From: an uncultured bacterium
Lineage (GTDB): Bacteria > Myxococcota_A > Bradymonadia > Bradymonadales > Bradymonadaceae
DNA: 64,000 nucleotides
Assembly (NCBI GenBank): GCA_937981985.1
Contig: CALJNB010000002.1
Span: forward strand, 41,420 to 105,419
Direction: 5' to 3'
In this document: positions 51,704 through 60,339 of the stretch, piece by piece
Numbering within the stretch: position 1 is the first letter of the stretch
Layout: each line of letters opens with the position of its first letter
Translations under genes and position numbers: made by a program
Notes under the pieces: generated by a model
Told to the model about the DNA's origin: nothing
Seen by the model: the letters and a program-made list of their open reading frames with translations, nothing else
The model's database searches: none

Positions 51704-52834
51704 CTATTGGTCCATACGCTTCTTAATGTCACGTTTGGATACAACTTTTTTTTCACTCAAGATATCAATTAGAGATTGGATGATACTTTGTTGTCGGTCT
51801 AGATCTCGTTCGAGTTTAGCTATTTTTTTGGATTGCGATTCAATGAATTCATTGATGTCGTCGTTTGAATCGTCGGCTTCAGAAAAGAGGTCAAACCCAC
51901 CAGATTTGTCAGGGGCTTCTTCATCCCACGAACCGAAGAAACTACTATTTCCTTGGTTTGCTGGTGGTGATGTCCATCCAGGTACGTCGGAAACATTAGG
52001 GTCGATGCTGGTAACCTTTGGAGTGCCGTTCTGATTTTCTAAGAAAGAATCGAAATCATTAAGCGCTTGGTCAACTGAGGTCTGTTTTTTTTCGACTTTT
52101 TTCTTCTTTTTTTGACGTTTTGGTTCTGGTGTCGGTTCGGGCGTTGGTTTTGATTTTCGTTTAGGTCTGGCTTGTTCTTCCCAATTTTCGCCGAACGATA
52201 TTTCGTCCAGAATCTTCGCTTCAGATTCCGAGTACATTTCACCTTTTGGAATATCCATTTCGATCGGGGTTAAGACAGTCCGCCGCTTGGGTTGTAATTT
52301 TGCGATTGTGTTTGTGTTCGGAGGTGAAAGAATCGCTGCTTTTTCTCTTTTAGGTTGTCTGGGGATCGATTGGGCTTTTGGCGTCGGCTTGTCCGCCCAT
52401 TCTTCGCCGAAATAATAGTGGCGAATTGCTTTTATGAGCCAACTTTTCCGCGCAACGTAAATGAGCGGCTGATTCCCCGAAGCTGTTTTCAAAATTTGCA
52501 CGACTTCTTCAGTTGATTCGGGATCAAAGATTGCTACAGAAAGACGGTCCGCATTTTGGCTTAGTTGAAAAGGAAGAACCCCATTTTTCTCCGCCATTTT
52601 TTTCGAAAGAAATTGCAATGCGGTCGAATTCATTTCGAAATTACTTTCATCGACGCGCTTGGCGCCTAAATACTCACAGAAAACATCGGCTAACTTCGCT
52701 TCATCGGTACCTTCCTGAAAGAGTTGTGCAATTACGCTGGATTTTAAGGCCTTCGATTTTAGAATCTTTCGTTGTACCTCCGCGCGCGTTAATAGTTCGG
52801 AGGACGAAAGTAGATCTGCGAGTCGTTTGTCCAT
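51704..52834 (-). CDS. Stand-alone PilB/GspE N-terminal-domain protein with coiled coil
   Basis: A 376-residue protein. Residues 1-140 match the type II secretion/type IV pilus ATPase N-terminal (MshEN-like) domain: LADVFCEYLGAKRVDESNFE, ALQFLSKKMAEKNGVLPFQL and RLSVAIFDPESTEEV. No ATPase domain follows. Instead there is a long Lys/Pro/Ser-rich disordered middle (about 150-330) and a C-terminal coiled coil (SKKIAKLERDLDRQQSIIQSL). MshEN domains of some ATPases bind cyclic di-GMP, so it may be a nucleotide-responsive adaptor; the binding residues have not been checked. Confidence 0.75.
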   Translation of the reverse strand: MDKRLADLLSSSELLTRAEVQRKILKSKALKSSVIAQLFQEGTDEAKLADVFCEYLGAKRVDESNFEMNSTALQFLSKKMAEKNGVLPFQLSQNADRLSVAIFDPESTEEVVQILKTASGNQPLIYVARKSWLIKAIRHYYFGEEWADKPTPKAQSIPRQPKREKAAILSPPNTNTIAKLQPKRRTVLTPIEMDIPKGEMYSESEAKILDEISFGENWEEQARPKRKSKPTPEPTPEPKRQKKKKKVEKKQTSVDQALNDFDSFLENQNGTPKVTSIDPNVSDVPGWTSPPANQGNSSFFGSWDEEAPDKSGGFDLFSEADDSNDDINEFIESQSKKIAKLERDLDRQQSIIQSLIDILSEKKVVSKRDIKKRMDQ

Positions 52835-52950
52835 AAATTTTCATTCTTCTAAAAAAGTTCCTTTTCCGAGGAAAGGGAAGTCATGATGGCGAAATCTTTA
52901 ATTTAATGTAGCACTTTTTGACTTGGAGTCCCGAAAAAGTTGCATATTAA

Positions 52951-52979
52951 TTGCTCCTTCTTGCCCGTCCAGGTATAAA
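52951..52979 (+). promoter_or_regulatory. Sigma-70 promoter of trkAH
   Basis: TTGCTC (52951-52956), 17 bases and TATAAA (52974-52979), with a leader of about 20 bases before the ATG at 53007. Confidence 0.45.
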
Positions 52980-53006
52980 TCCACACCAGAGTCTTGAAGT
53001 AATATT

Positions 53007-54380
53007 ATGAACATCGTGATCGTAGGAATGGGCGAAGTCGGTCGGTACATTACCGAAGTCTTGGCTAAAGAGGGGCATGATATTGTCGTTGTTGACCTAA
53101 ATGTCGAAACATTGAATTCGATCGAGGAATCTCTCGATGTCATGAGTTTAAACGGTCATGCGGGGAGTGAGAAAACCCTCAAAGAGGCACAAATAGAATC
53201 CACAGATCTCTTCATAGCCGTGACGGACAACAGCGAGGTCAATATGTTGTCCTCGATTCGTGCCAAAGAACTGGGTGCCAAAATCACGATAGCCCGGGTT
53301 GCAAACCCTGAATATTTCGATGGTGAACAAGCAATTCTTCACAACATTATGGGTATTGATCTTGTGATCAACCCTCAAGCTTTAGTGGCGATGGAGATGC
53401 ACAAAATTATTCGTTCAGCGAACGCGATTGCAATCCAGGACTTCGCGGATAATCGAATCGAAATGATTCAACTTCCTGTCGACTATAAATCGAAATCGGT
53501 AGTCGATCACGCACTCAAAGATGTAAAGATGCCCGAGAATACACTTATTGCGGCGATCATCAGAGAGAACGAAATTATGGTCCCGGGTGGGATGGATGTT
53601 CTTGAGTCTGGCGATGAAGTGATGGTGGTTGGAAAGATCGAACAAATTCCGGCGGTGGAAAAACTATTCGGTCAACAACGTCGTCGATTTACGCGACGCG
53701 TTTTTATGGTTGGTGGCACGGAGGTTGGTCGAACCCTAGCGGCTATGTTAGCGCGCGACGGAATCGAAGTCGTCTTATTCGAAAAAGATCGCGCCCGTTG
53801 TGTCGAACTTTCCGAAACGCTTCCCCAATCTGTTGTCATTATTAACGGCGATGGAACGAACGTAGAGCTTTTGGAGGAAGAGAGAGCCGATAACGCCGAT
53901 GTTATCGTCGCTGTGAGTCCCGACGATGAAGTTAATGTTATGACAGGGCTGCTGGCAAAAGAAATCGGTGCTCGACGAATTGTCGCTGTTGTCCACAAAC
54001 CTGACTACGCAAAAGTTTGTGAGAGGCTTGGTTTTGATGCAACACTGAGCCCTCGACGAGAAGTTGCAAAGCATGTTTTAAAATGGGTCCGTATGGGTGA
54101 AGTTGTCGAAGTCTCCCCAGTTTTGGACGGCAAAGGTGAGTTTTTGGAGTTTATCGTACCGAAGCACGCAAGAATTGTTGGAGAAGAAATTTATAAAATC
54201 GGATTTCCGAGGGGCGCAAATATTTGTGCAATCGTAAGCGGCGACCGTGCCTATGTCCCTCGAGGAAAAGATATTATTCACGCCAACGACCGGGTGATCG
54301 TTTTCACAACTCCGCAGATTCGCAAAGAAGTTGAAAAGGCATTCAAAAAGAAAAGTATTTTTTCTCCCATGCGAGGGTAG
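53007..54380 (+). CDS. trkA: Trk potassium transporter peripheral subunit TrkA
   Basis: A 457-residue protein with two RCK halves. Each starts with a Rossmann NAD-binding motif, IVGMGEVGRYITEVL and MVGGTEVGRTLAAML, followed by an acidic residue binding the ribose, and each ends with an RCK_C (TrkA_C) domain (for example KHARIVGEEIYKIGFPRGANICAI). It gates TrkH in response to NAD(H) or ATP. The trkH gene starts 2 bases after its stop. Confidence 0.96.
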   Translation: MNIVIVGMGEVGRYITEVLAKEGHDIVVVDLNVETLNSIEESLDVMSLNGHAGSEKTLKEAQIESTDLFIAVTDNSEVNMLSSIRAKELGAKITIARVANPEYFDGEQAILHNIMGIDLVINPQALVAMEMHKIIRSANAIAIQDFADNRIEMIQLPVDYKSKSVVDHALKDVKMPENTLIAAIIRENEIMVPGGMDVLESGDEVMVVGKIEQIPAVEKLFGQQRRRFTRRVFMVGGTEVGRTLAAMLARDGIEVVLFEKDRARCVELSETLPQSVVIINGDGTNVELLEEERADNADVIVAVSPDDEVNVMTGLLAKEIGARRIVAVVHKPDYAKVCERLGFDATLSPRREVAKHVLKWVRMGEVVEVSPVLDGKGEFLEFIVPKHARIVGEEIYKIGFPRGANICAIVSGDRAYVPRGKDIIHANDRVIVFTTPQIRKEVEKAFKKKSIFSPMRG

Positions 54381-54382
54381 GC

Positions 54383-55840
54383 GTGAATTTCGGACGTATC
54401 GCGCGTTTACTTGGGGTTTTACTTATCGTTTTAGCGATTTGTATGGCTTCCAGTATTCCGTGGGCGATAGCCTACGATGAGATGGAGACGCTTCGAACTT
54501 TTCTCTATAGCTGTTCGATTACCTCCGTTTGCGGTGGAGTCTTAACTTTCATCGGTAGAAAACACCGCGGGACGCTTCATCGTTCCGAGGCAATCTTACT
54601 CGTGGCGATGAGTTGGTTTTTGCTCGGCGTTTTTGGAGGGCTTCCCTATCTATTCGATGGAGCTGTCACCCATCCCGTAGATGCATACTTTGAAACGATT
54701 TCAGGTTTTACAACGACCGGCTCAACGATTCTATCGGACATCGCTGGCCAGTCGCGCGGTCTGCATTGGTGGCGAGCGATGACGCATTGGCTTGGTGGTA
54801 TGGGGATCGTTGTACTGTTCGTTGCGATTTTTCCGCAGTTAGGCGTCGGGGGAAAATTTCTTTTTAAATCCGAAGTTCCCGGTCCGATAACCGAAGGCAT
54901 GACTCCTAAAATTAAGCAAACAGCGGCAACCCTTTGGTGGATATATTTAGGTTTCACGGTCGTTCAGAGCTTGGTTCTTCTCCTGTGTGGTATGACAGTG
55001 CATGACGCTGTATGTCACGCGATGGCTACTATGGCGACGGGTGGGTTTTCAACTCAGAACGGATCAATAGCGGATTATGACTCTGCTACCATCGATTACG
55101 TAATCGCGATCTTCATGCTTCTGGCAGGGATCAATTTCGGTCTATATTCGATGATTAGGAAGCGAGGACGAAAGGTATTTTTAGATCGCGAACTTCATGT
55201 TTATCTGAGTTTAATTTTGGTTGCCTCGCTTGTCGTCGCAATCAATATTACCGGAACTGGAGATTTGACCAAACACGGGTCATACATCGATTCGTTTCGA
55301 TACTCTTTTTTCCAAGTCGTAGGTGTTATTACTACTACAGGTTTCGGTACTGATAATTTTAATCTTTACCCACCCCTATCAAAATTGATTTTGGTGATGT
55401 TGATGTTTGTGGGAGGCATGGCGGGAAGCACTGCGGGGGGCATGAAAGTCATCCGATTTATCGTAATATTCAAAGCAATATATGTGGAAATCTACCGCGT
55501 TTTTAGACCCTCGGTCGTTATGGCAACCCGAGTCGGGGGCGCGGTAATCTCGAAGGACACAACCCAAGCTATTTTGTCGTTTTTTGCGATTAGCATTCTG
55601 ATATTTTGCGGGGCTTCCTTATATATGACCTATCTGGGATTAGATATTGTGACAGCGACGACCAGCGTCGCCGCGACTCTATTCAATATAGGGCCGGGTT
55701 TGGCAAAGGTTGGAAGCATCGAAAATTTCGGTTTTATCCCGACAAGCGGAAAGATTGTTTTATCGTTTTGTATGATCTTAGGGCGCTTAGAATTTATGAC
55801 GATTCTTGTCCTCCTTATTCCTGAATTTTGGAAACGCTAG
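54383..55840 (+). CDS. trkH: Trk potassium transporter membrane subunit TrkH
   Basis: A 485-residue channel-like transporter starting at GTG 54383, with GAGG inside the end of trkA as ribosome site. Four pore-loop repeats can be seen: FETISGFTTTGSTIL, HAMATMATGGFST, VVGVITTTGFGTDN and VAATLFNIGPGLAKVG, each with the conserved Gly of the K+ filter, between about ten membrane helices. Together with TrkA it takes up potassium at the cytoplasmic membrane. Confidence 0.96.
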   Translation: MNFGRIARLLGVLLIVLAICMASSIPWAIAYDEMETLRTFLYSCSITSVCGGVLTFIGRKHRGTLHRSEAILLVAMSWFLLGVFGGLPYLFDGAVTHPVDAYFETISGFTTTGSTILSDIAGQSRGLHWWRAMTHWLGGMGIVVLFVAIFPQLGVGGKFLFKSEVPGPITEGMTPKIKQTAATLWWIYLGFTVVQSLVLLLCGMTVHDAVCHAMATMATGGFSTQNGSIADYDSATIDYVIAIFMLLAGINFGLYSMIRKRGRKVFLDRELHVYLSLILVASLVVAINITGTGDLTKHGSYIDSFRYSFFQVVGVITTTGFGTDNFNLYPPLSKLILVMLMFVGGMAGSTAGGMKVIRFIVIFKAIYVEIYRVFRPSVVMATRVGGAVISKDTTQAILSFFAISILIFCGASLYMTYLGLDIVTATTSVAATLFNIGPGLAKVGSIENFGFIPTSGKIVLSFCMILGRLEFMTILVLLIPEFWKR

Positions 55841-55937
55841 ACTAGCCTGTCGTTTTATTTCCCAGCCCTTTTTCGGTCACTGTTGAAGATATGCGCCTTG
55901 GTTGGCATACTCGGATCATTCCCACTCTAAGGTTTTT

Positions 55938-57977
55938 GTGGCACATATATCATCTTATCTTGATTTTCTTCCCAGCGACTTCCTCCGTGCGTTAGAACAA
56001 AACGGCGAATCAATAGATGCCGTTCCGGGCCTCGTTGTTGCACCGGGCCTTCGACAAGCTTTTCCGGATATTGAAACCGATGAAGCGCTAAACTTTGTTC
56101 GCAAAATTTATTTACGAACTTTTGATAAGTTGGAAGGCGTTCTCAAGCAGAGAAAACGCGATCGTATTTTCATAGATCGTGAAACCGAAAAATACGTTGA
56201 AGAGAATAAAAATCTGGATTTTCATTCGCCCGATTATAAAACCGTAATCGGAGTTTTAGACTCCAGAAATAATCTCGTTGTAGGCCCACATAAAAATAAA
56301 GTTAAACCTGATAAGGTTTTTATTCCCTACTACATGAGAGGTGCTCAAGTTACTTTGTTTGGGCCTCCGGACTCGGAGAAGCTTTCTATTAACGCGATGA
56401 ATGCGTTTCACCGAAAGCTGCCCAATGAGCCAAAGATTGTTGATCGATTGGTTACCGAGTTTGATCAAGTGCCGCGTTGGGGTGCAGACAACGAGGATTC
56501 TAAAACACCAATAATGAGTAACTTCTTACACGCCTGTAGGAATTTAATGGGGTGTTTTAGCCGTACTATTTCCTACACCGATGAAAAACGTAATAGAACT
56601 TACGAGTTAGAGAAAAATCATTTATCGCATCCAATAAAAAGAATTCCGGGTTTGGCTTTACCGGACGGAAATCATTTGCTTGATGGGAATCCACTACCGC
56701 TTCATCTTTACGATTTCGTCATGCATATGTTTCATAATTGGGACCGGCGTGAAGCCCTGGTTTTCTATATTCCTAAGTTAGAAAATGAAAACGAAGCTGC
56801 ATATCTTCGTACCTTGATAGAGGTTACAGAAAAAGAGCTGGTAAAATTGCATCCCAGTTTTGTGATGGGAAGTGTTAAGTTATTTATTGTTTTTGAGAAT
56901 CCCCGCGCAATTTTCCGGATACAAGAAATTGCCCAAAACTTATCACCTTACTTTTTAGGCGGATCCTTAGGATGGCATGATTTTCTAGCCTCCACGGCTC
57001 GCATGTTTAAGAATGATCCAAGGTATCGGATTCCGGTGAAAGCTGATCCCAATATCGTCATTAATCATATACGCGAGTCTCACGAAATTTTGGTCGATGC
57101 CTTAGAACCCTTTGACGGAATCAAAATTGGGGGCATGTACGGTATCTTATACGAGTCGGGAACACCGGAGTCGTTTGAAGTGTGCATGGTGGGATACATT
57201 CGCGACGTGATCACTCAGATGAAACGGGGATTGGACGGGTTTTGGGTTGCGCATCCAGATTTTGTACGACCTGGGTTAGCGTTGGTATTTGCGTATCAAA
57301 AGTGGAAGACCAATCCGAAAGATTCGGTTCTCTTTGATTTAATTAAAGCACTCGTTCCCAACAAAACAGAACAAGATCCCTTATTAGCTTTTGTTAAGGG
57401 CGACGATGTTAAAGGCCTTTCCAAATCAGACCCCCTTTACACCCGCGGAGTTCTTGCAGCTGATCTAGAAATTTCAGATTTTATACGAAACGATGATCCG
57501 GCCGAGGTTTCTTATAATGTCTTTCAAGCTCTTCAGTACTTGGCCGACTGGTTGTGTGGGAACGGCTGCGTAGCACTGCCAGCATCGATGAAAAACGCGT
57601 CAGGTGAAGACGTATTTGTACGCGTCATGGATGACCTTGCAACCACAGAACGTTCTCGTTGGGAACTTTGGGCCGAAGTCTTCCACGGGCGCGTTAGCGT
57701 TGAAATGTTTGAAAAGATTCTCGCTGAGGAGATTCAGTTCATTCAATTCGACAAAGAAACTTCGACAAAACGAGTTCAGGTTAAGTGGGAGGATGAAGCG
57801 GCGCGATGGTACCCCATTGCCATTAAAATTCTTCGAATGTTGGTGCTATCCGAAGATCCAGTCGAGTTTGCGCCTGAGTTGTTGTTGCCCTTCACTTTTG
57901 ATTTCGTCCGAGAATCTAAAGACCCTTGGTCCACAGTTTCTAAGTTATGCCCAGAAAAGTTCGACATCGACGCTTAG
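55938..57977 (+). CDS. Divergent malate-synthase-like protein
   Basis: About 679 residues. I choose GTG 55938 because TAAGG lies 5 bases upstream; a TTG at 55902 opens the frame. The middle and C-terminal parts follow malate synthase: FIVFENPRAIFRIQEI with the metal Glu, FLGGSLGWHDFLAS with the metal Asp, KIGGMYGILYE, LDGFWVAHPDFV (family WVAHP), and WLCGNGCVALPASM with MDDLATTERSR, where the family has its catalytic Asp. Malate synthase joins glyoxylate and acetyl-CoA in the glyoxylate shunt. The protein is longer than E. coli AceB (about 530) and has a family-foreign N-terminus. No isocitrate lyase is nearby, so the acyl-CoA or 2-oxoacid used may differ. Confidence 0.75.
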   Translation: MAHISSYLDFLPSDFLRALEQNGESIDAVPGLVVAPGLRQAFPDIETDEALNFVRKIYLRTFDKLEGVLKQRKRDRIFIDRETEKYVEENKNLDFHSPDYKTVIGVLDSRNNLVVGPHKNKVKPDKVFIPYYMRGAQVTLFGPPDSEKLSINAMNAFHRKLPNEPKIVDRLVTEFDQVPRWGADNEDSKTPIMSNFLHACRNLMGCFSRTISYTDEKRNRTYELEKNHLSHPIKRIPGLALPDGNHLLDGNPLPLHLYDFVMHMFHNWDRREALVFYIPKLENENEAAYLRTLIEVTEKELVKLHPSFVMGSVKLFIVFENPRAIFRIQEIAQNLSPYFLGGSLGWHDFLASTARMFKNDPRYRIPVKADPNIVINHIRESHEILVDALEPFDGIKIGGMYGILYESGTPESFEVCMVGYIRDVITQMKRGLDGFWVAHPDFVRPGLALVFAYQKWKTNPKDSVLFDLIKALVPNKTEQDPLLAFVKGDDVKGLSKSDPLYTRGVLAADLEISDFIRNDDPAEVSYNVFQALQYLADWLCGNGCVALPASMKNASGEDVFVRVMDDLATTERSRWELWAEVFHGRVSVEMFEKILAEEIQFIQFDKETSTKRVQVKWEDEAARWYPIAIKILRMLVLSEDPVEFAPELLLPFTFDFVRESKDPWSTVSKLCPEKFDIDA

Positions 57978-58004
57978 AAGTTTGAAATAGCTCTCTGGAT
58001 GTGA

Positions 58005-59606
58005 CTAATGCCCTGAACCAAAAACGCCCGTCTTAACATCGTAGTCAACGGCAATCTCGTATTTGGGATCATCTTCAGAATCCACGATGAGCTGCCCGGC
58101 CTTATTAAGCAAACCATGGCAATCTTGGGAGAGGTGTTTTAGCCTCAGAGTTTTATTTTGAACTTCGTATTTTACGGCAAGATTCTCAATCGCTTGGAGG
58201 GCCGATTGGTCGGCGACACGGCTATCCATGAAATCAATAATCGTGAGATCGGGATCATTTTCAGGATCAAAGAGCGCAGAAAACCCTTCAACGGAACCAA
58301 AAAATAATGGTCCAATCACTTTATAAACCTTTGTGTTGTCATTAATCATCTCGCTGGTTGAACTAATTCGCTTAGCACTATTCCAAGCATAGACGAGAGC
58401 CGAAACGATAACACCGACGATGACGGCCAAGGCGAGATCTTTGTAGACGGTAACGCCGGTTACCAGAGCGATAACGAAAATATCGGTCCATGGAACCTGC
58501 TTAAAAATGGTTAAGCTTTCCCAGGCGAAGGTTCCAATGACCACCATAAACATAACTCCGACTAACGCAGCGAGCGGGATCTGTTCAATGAGGCCAGAAG
58601 CAAATAGGATGAAAATAAGAAGAAAGATCGCAGCGCTAATGCCAGCAAGGCGTGTTTTACCACCCGATTTAACATTGATCATCGATTGCCCGATCATCGC
58701 GCATCCACCCATGCCTCCGAAAAATCCGGTTACGATATTGGCAGCCCCTTGGGCTAAACATTCTTGAGTTGACCCTCCTTTTTCTTCTTTCATCTCGCCG
58801 ACAAGGTTTAGCGTAAGCAGACTTTCGATGAGTCCGATTCCGGCGAAAACTAAAGAGTACGGGAAGATAACTTTAAGGGTCTCTAAGTTAAAAGGCACCG
58901 ACGGAATATGGAAAGCGGGAAAACCGCCTTCAATGGACGCGAGGTCTCCCACGCGCGGAACCGGGATATCTAAGACGATGACGGCAATCGCGACGAGTCC
59001 GATTCCTACCAGTGGCGCTGGGATGGTTTTTGTGATCTTTGGTGTTCCCCAGATAATAATCATTGTCAGGATTACTAATCCTATCATGATAGCCATTTGC
59101 GTAGGTTCCATCCATACGCTTTCGCCGGCGGCGTTTTTGACTTTAAATTGAGACAGTTGCGCTAAGAAAATAACGATCGCCAGTCCATTCACAAAACCCA
59201 ACATAACTGAATGGGGAACCAGACGCATAAACTTCCCCAGTCTAAAGACGCCGGCAATCACTTGAATGATCCCCATGAGGACCACAGATGCAAACAGGTA
59301 TTCTACGCCGTGAGAAGTGACGAGTGCGATCATAACCACAGCTAGCGCACCGGTAGCGCCGGAAATCACACCGGGTCGTCCACCAAAAGTGGCGGTAATA
59401 AGACCGACCATGAAGGCCGCATAAAGTCCGACGAGCGGATGAACGCCCGCTATGATGGAGAACGCAACGGCTTCTGGAACCAAAGCCAATGCGACTGTTA
59501 GGCCGGAAAGGATTTCGGTTTTGTAGTCCGACAAGCTGCCTGACTCAGGAAGAAGACCATAGAATATTTTTTGAGAGGTGGTATTTGACACAGGCGCTAC
59601 TTTCAA
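58005..59606 (-). CDS. SulP-family anion transporter with STAS domain
   Basis: A 533-residue transporter. The membrane domain begins near residue 28 with DYKTEILSGLTVALALVPEAVAFSIIAGVHPLVGLYAAF, the SulP signature, and has GFFGGMGGCAMIGQS later. The C-terminal STAS domain (about 410-520) reads TIIDFMDSRVADQSALQAI. Members carry sulfate, bicarbonate or other anions, often with sodium; the sequence does not settle which. The start is a TTG at 59606 or a GTG at 59591, neither with a strong ribosome site. The leader contains GC-rich hairpins at 59619-59650. Confidence 0.92.
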   Translation of the reverse strand: MKVAPVSNTTSQKIFYGLLPESGSLSDYKTEILSGLTVALALVPEAVAFSIIAGVHPLVGLYAAFMVGLITATFGGRPGVISGATGALAVVMIALVTSHGVEYLFASVVLMGIIQVIAGVFRLGKFMRLVPHSVMLGFVNGLAIVIFLAQLSQFKVKNAAGESVWMEPTQMAIMIGLVILTMIIIWGTPKITKTIPAPLVGIGLVAIAVIVLDIPVPRVGDLASIEGGFPAFHIPSVPFNLETLKVIFPYSLVFAGIGLIESLLTLNLVGEMKEEKGGSTQECLAQGAANIVTGFFGGMGGCAMIGQSMINVKSGGKTRLAGISAAIFLLIFILFASGLIEQIPLAALVGVMFMVVIGTFAWESLTIFKQVPWTDIFVIALVTGVTVYKDLALAVIVGVIVSALVYAWNSAKRISSTSEMINDNTKVYKVIGPLFFGSVEGFSALFDPENDPDLTIIDFMDSRVADQSALQAIENLAVKYEVQNKTLRLKHLSQDCHGLLNKAGQLIVDSEDDPKYEIAVDYDVKTGVFGSGH

Positions 59607-59618
59607 ATGGATGGATTA

Positions 59619-59650
59619 GCCGGCCATAAAACCGCCGGTATAAGACCGGC
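59619..59650 (-). promoter_or_regulatory. Leader hairpin upstream of sulP
   Basis: GCCGGT (59634-59639) and ACCGGC (59645-59650) form a perfect six-base stem with a 5-base loop. A third GCCGGC at 59619-59624 could pair with either arm, so alternative folds are possible. I see no riboswitch class. Confidence 0.35.
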
Positions 59651-59747
59651 TTATAGAGCAAAGTGAATGGAAAGCAAATAGTACCAATGATAACGGCTGT
59701 ACACCTTTGTTCGGGGAAAGCGTAATAACTTTTTTTAGAAGCCGCGC

Positions 59748-60224
59748 TTAGAAGTCCAACTTTACATTTATCCCCGGTGCGAAACCGTCTTTGTCAAAAA
59801 GTGAGGGCTGGAGTGATAGATTAGATACATCTATCGCATCTTTAGAATCAAGCCAGGTCATCGCTCCCCAGATCGCCGGCGGTAAACCAAATGCTAATGG
59901 GGGGAGACTGTATGCGAATATAAGAGGAGCAAATCCGTCCTCTAGGGCAAATATTCGGTAAAATGCCCAACCCGTCAGGATTATCCCTGGGATGGAAAGG
60001 CCGGCACCAATTCCGAACGCAATATTTCCAGGATGATCAATGTCTGAAATAGAAGATTCCTTATAGACTTCTGTTTGATCGTCATCGGTCGTGATCGACA
60101 GATTTTCACCGTCGATGCGGGTTGCTATTCCATCTATCTGACTGCCATCAACCATTGTGATTGTCGAACTTGTGGAACAGCCAACGAACGCCAGAATGAA
60201 CAATAATCCGATATATTTCTTATT
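59748..60224 (-). CDS. Lipoprotein with two membrane helices, start codon apparently lost
   Basis: From codon 60221 the frame reads KKYIGLLFILAFVGCSTSS, an evident lipobox signal peptide, then a beta-rich domain (TMVDGSQIDGIATRIDGENLSI) and two hydrophobic helices (about 80-130). No ATG, GTG or TTG stands in frame at the right place. The expected start is the codon at 60222-60224, which reads AAT behind AAAAAAGGAAA. Adding one G would give AAGGAAAATGAAGAAATAT, a normal ribosome site and MKKYIGLLF. This points to a one-base deletion or an assembly error; a far upstream start would run into glnS. Function unknown. Confidence 0.5.
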   Translation of the reverse strand, partial: NKKYIGLLFILAFVGCSTSSTITMVDGSQIDGIATRIDGENLSITTDDDQTEVYKESSISDIDHPGNIAFGIGAGLSIPGIILTGWAFYRIFALEDGFAPLIFAYSLPPLAFGLPPAIWGAMTWLDSKDAIDVSNLSLQPSLFDKDGFAPGINVKLDF

Positions 60225-60339
60225 TTCCTTTTTTGTGAGGATTGTAACATAGGCATGAACGTTCGCTAGGCCGAAATCGAGTAGACAAGTAGTTAAGAGG
60301 CGTTTACCTTCGCGTTGATCGACTAAACGCGAGTTAGCT

